From: an uncultured Gammaproteobacteria bacterium
GTDB lineage: Bacteria; Pseudomonadota; Gammaproteobacteria; Pseudomonadales; DT-91
NCBI GenBank assembly: GCA_929200485.1
Contig: CAKMZU010000093.1
Span: forward strand, 3,216 to 9,285
Reading direction: 5' to 3'
Length of the DNA stretch: 6,070 nt
The translations under genes were made by a program, and so were the position numbers. Under the pieces are notes generated by a model. It was not told where the DNA came from and made no database searches. It saw only the letters and a list, made by a program, of their open reading frames with translations. Below are positions 5,276 to 6,070 of this stretch, one piece after another (the stretch's first letter is position 1; every line of letters begins with the position of its first letter).

Positions 5276-6070
5276 TTAAAACTCGCTGATATCCCATGAC
5301 ATGATAGATGCTTTACCTGCCTGAATATCTTCGGCATGCATTTGTATTTGAGGGTGGAAATAACGAAAGAAATGTTCAGCAGCTTTGTGTTTAGCTTGAT
5401 AAAAGCTTGCAGAATACTGCGGGCTGTTGGTTTCTGCTTCTTTCGCTACTCTATCGAGTTTTACCCAAAAGACGCTAAGCGTAGTTAATGCGAATAATTT
5501 CAATAGTGGAGTAGCGGCTTGTGTCGCTTCTTCAGGATCTTGCAGGGCATTATTACCTATCCAGGATAAAACGCCTTCAAGGGTTTTTAACGCCTCGCGA
5601 GCTTTGTCGATATATTTTGCTTCTCCGCCTTCACCCAGCATCTCATTCATGGCCTGAAGGTAGGTTTGTGGCAAGCGGCCACCTTTGATGAGTAATTTTC
5701 TTCCAGCAAGATCCAGTGATTGAATGCCGTTTGTCCCTTCGTAAATCCGAGAGATTCGAGAATCACGAACAAGTTGCTCAATACCCCACTCCCGAGTAAA
5801 GCCTGCGCCACCCATCAATTGCAATCCTTGATCTATCGATTGATAGCCTTCATCGGTTAAATACGCTTTAACGATGGGGGTCATCAATTGAACCAGATCG
5901 TCCGCAAGGTCTCTTTTCTTAGGGTCGGGGTCTTTTAAGCTGATGTCTAATTGTTTTCCTACCCAGTACGCCATAGCTCTTGAGCCAATAATAAAGGTTT
6001 TTTGATAGGCGAGCATTCGTCTGACATCGGCATGAACGATGATAGGATCCGCTTTTTGGTCTGGATTTTG
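5276..6070 (-). CDS. Acyl-CoA dehydrogenase (FadE5-like, with C-terminal extension), C-terminal 264 residues, start beyond right edge
   Basis: The frame is open to the right edge, 18 codons beyond the methionine at 6014-6016, and those codons (NPDQKADPIIVHADVRRML) continue the family pattern; that methionine is therefore internal. The hallmark stretch MGGAGFTREWGIEQLVRDSR precedes RIYEGTNGIQSLDLAGRKL. The Glu of YEGT (codon at 5738-5740) corresponds to the catalytic base that removes the alpha proton from acyl-CoA. After it come about 150 residues forming the extra helical C-terminal domain of the roughly 600-residue FadE5-like dehydrogenases, so this fragment is somewhat under half of a typical protein. 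The enzyme oxidises acyl-CoA to trans-2-enoyl-CoA with FAD in beta-oxidation; chain-length preference cannot be told. The end of the protein is intact, with a TAA stop. Confidence 0.93.
   Translation of the reverse strand, partial: QNPDQKADPIIVHADVRRMLAYQKTFIIGSRAMAYWVGKQLDISLKDPDPKKRDLADDLVQLMTPIVKAYLTDEGYQSIDQGLQLMGGAGFTREWGIEQLVRDSRISRIYEGTNGIQSLDLAGRKLLIKGGRLPQTYLQAMNEMLGEGGEAKYIDKAREALKTLEGVLSWIGNNALQDPEEATQAATPLLKLFALTTLSVFWVKLDRVAKEAETNSPQYSASFYQAKHKAAEHFFRYFHPQIQMHAEDIQAGKASIMSWDISEF

Noticed and set aside
5137..5337. 66-codon minus-strand frame crossing the intergenic region
   Set aside because: It overlaps the end of the dehydrogenase gene in another frame and has no ribosome binding site or coding signature.
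5427..5657. 76-codon plus-strand frame
   Set aside because: It is antisense to the conserved C-terminal domain of the acyl-CoA dehydrogenase and shows no domain.

Overview
The window is A+T-rich DNA in which every supportable gene lies on the minus strand, so transcription runs from right to left. The protein set suggests a gammaproteobacterium, probably free-living or marine: a NAD kinase close in sequence to the E. coli enzyme, a GlpG-like rhomboid protease, a FadE5-like acyl-CoA dehydrogenase, and an outer-membrane type lipoprotein. Genus cannot be read from the sequence; a Kangiella-like lineage is a weak guess.

Layout from right to left. (1) 5276-6070 is the C-terminal part of an acyl-CoA dehydrogenase whose start lies beyond the right edge. 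(2) 4959-5275 is a 317-base intergenic region. It holds a stem-loop just after the dehydrogenase stop, a perfect 12-base palindrome, a weak candidate promoter and the leader of the next gene. (3) 3441-4958 is a 505-residue lipoprotein with an acidic Asp/Thr/Glu/Ser-rich linker, a small probable beta-domain and a leucine-rich-repeat domain with 21-residue spacing. It is followed by a clear intrinsic terminator at 3397-3421. (4) 1-3361 is a compact run of four genes: a PLP-dependent ACC deaminase/D-cysteine desulfhydrase family enzyme, nadK, a calcineurin-like metallophosphoesterase, and a rhomboid protease cut by the left edge. Gaps are 9 bases, then an 11-base overlap, then 54 bases, so this looks like one operon.

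The operon joins NADP supply (nadK) with a nucleotide-phosphatase-like enzyme whose translation is probably coupled to it, a small amino-acid PLP enzyme and an intramembrane protease. No pathway linking all four is evident. The dehydrogenase belongs to fatty-acid beta-oxidation and appears to be transcribed separately.

I found no CRISPR array, insertion sequence, tRNA, rRNA or phage gene, and no convincing new multi-gene system. The most unusual item is the leucine-rich-repeat lipoprotein, which is well formed but has no assignable ligand or function.
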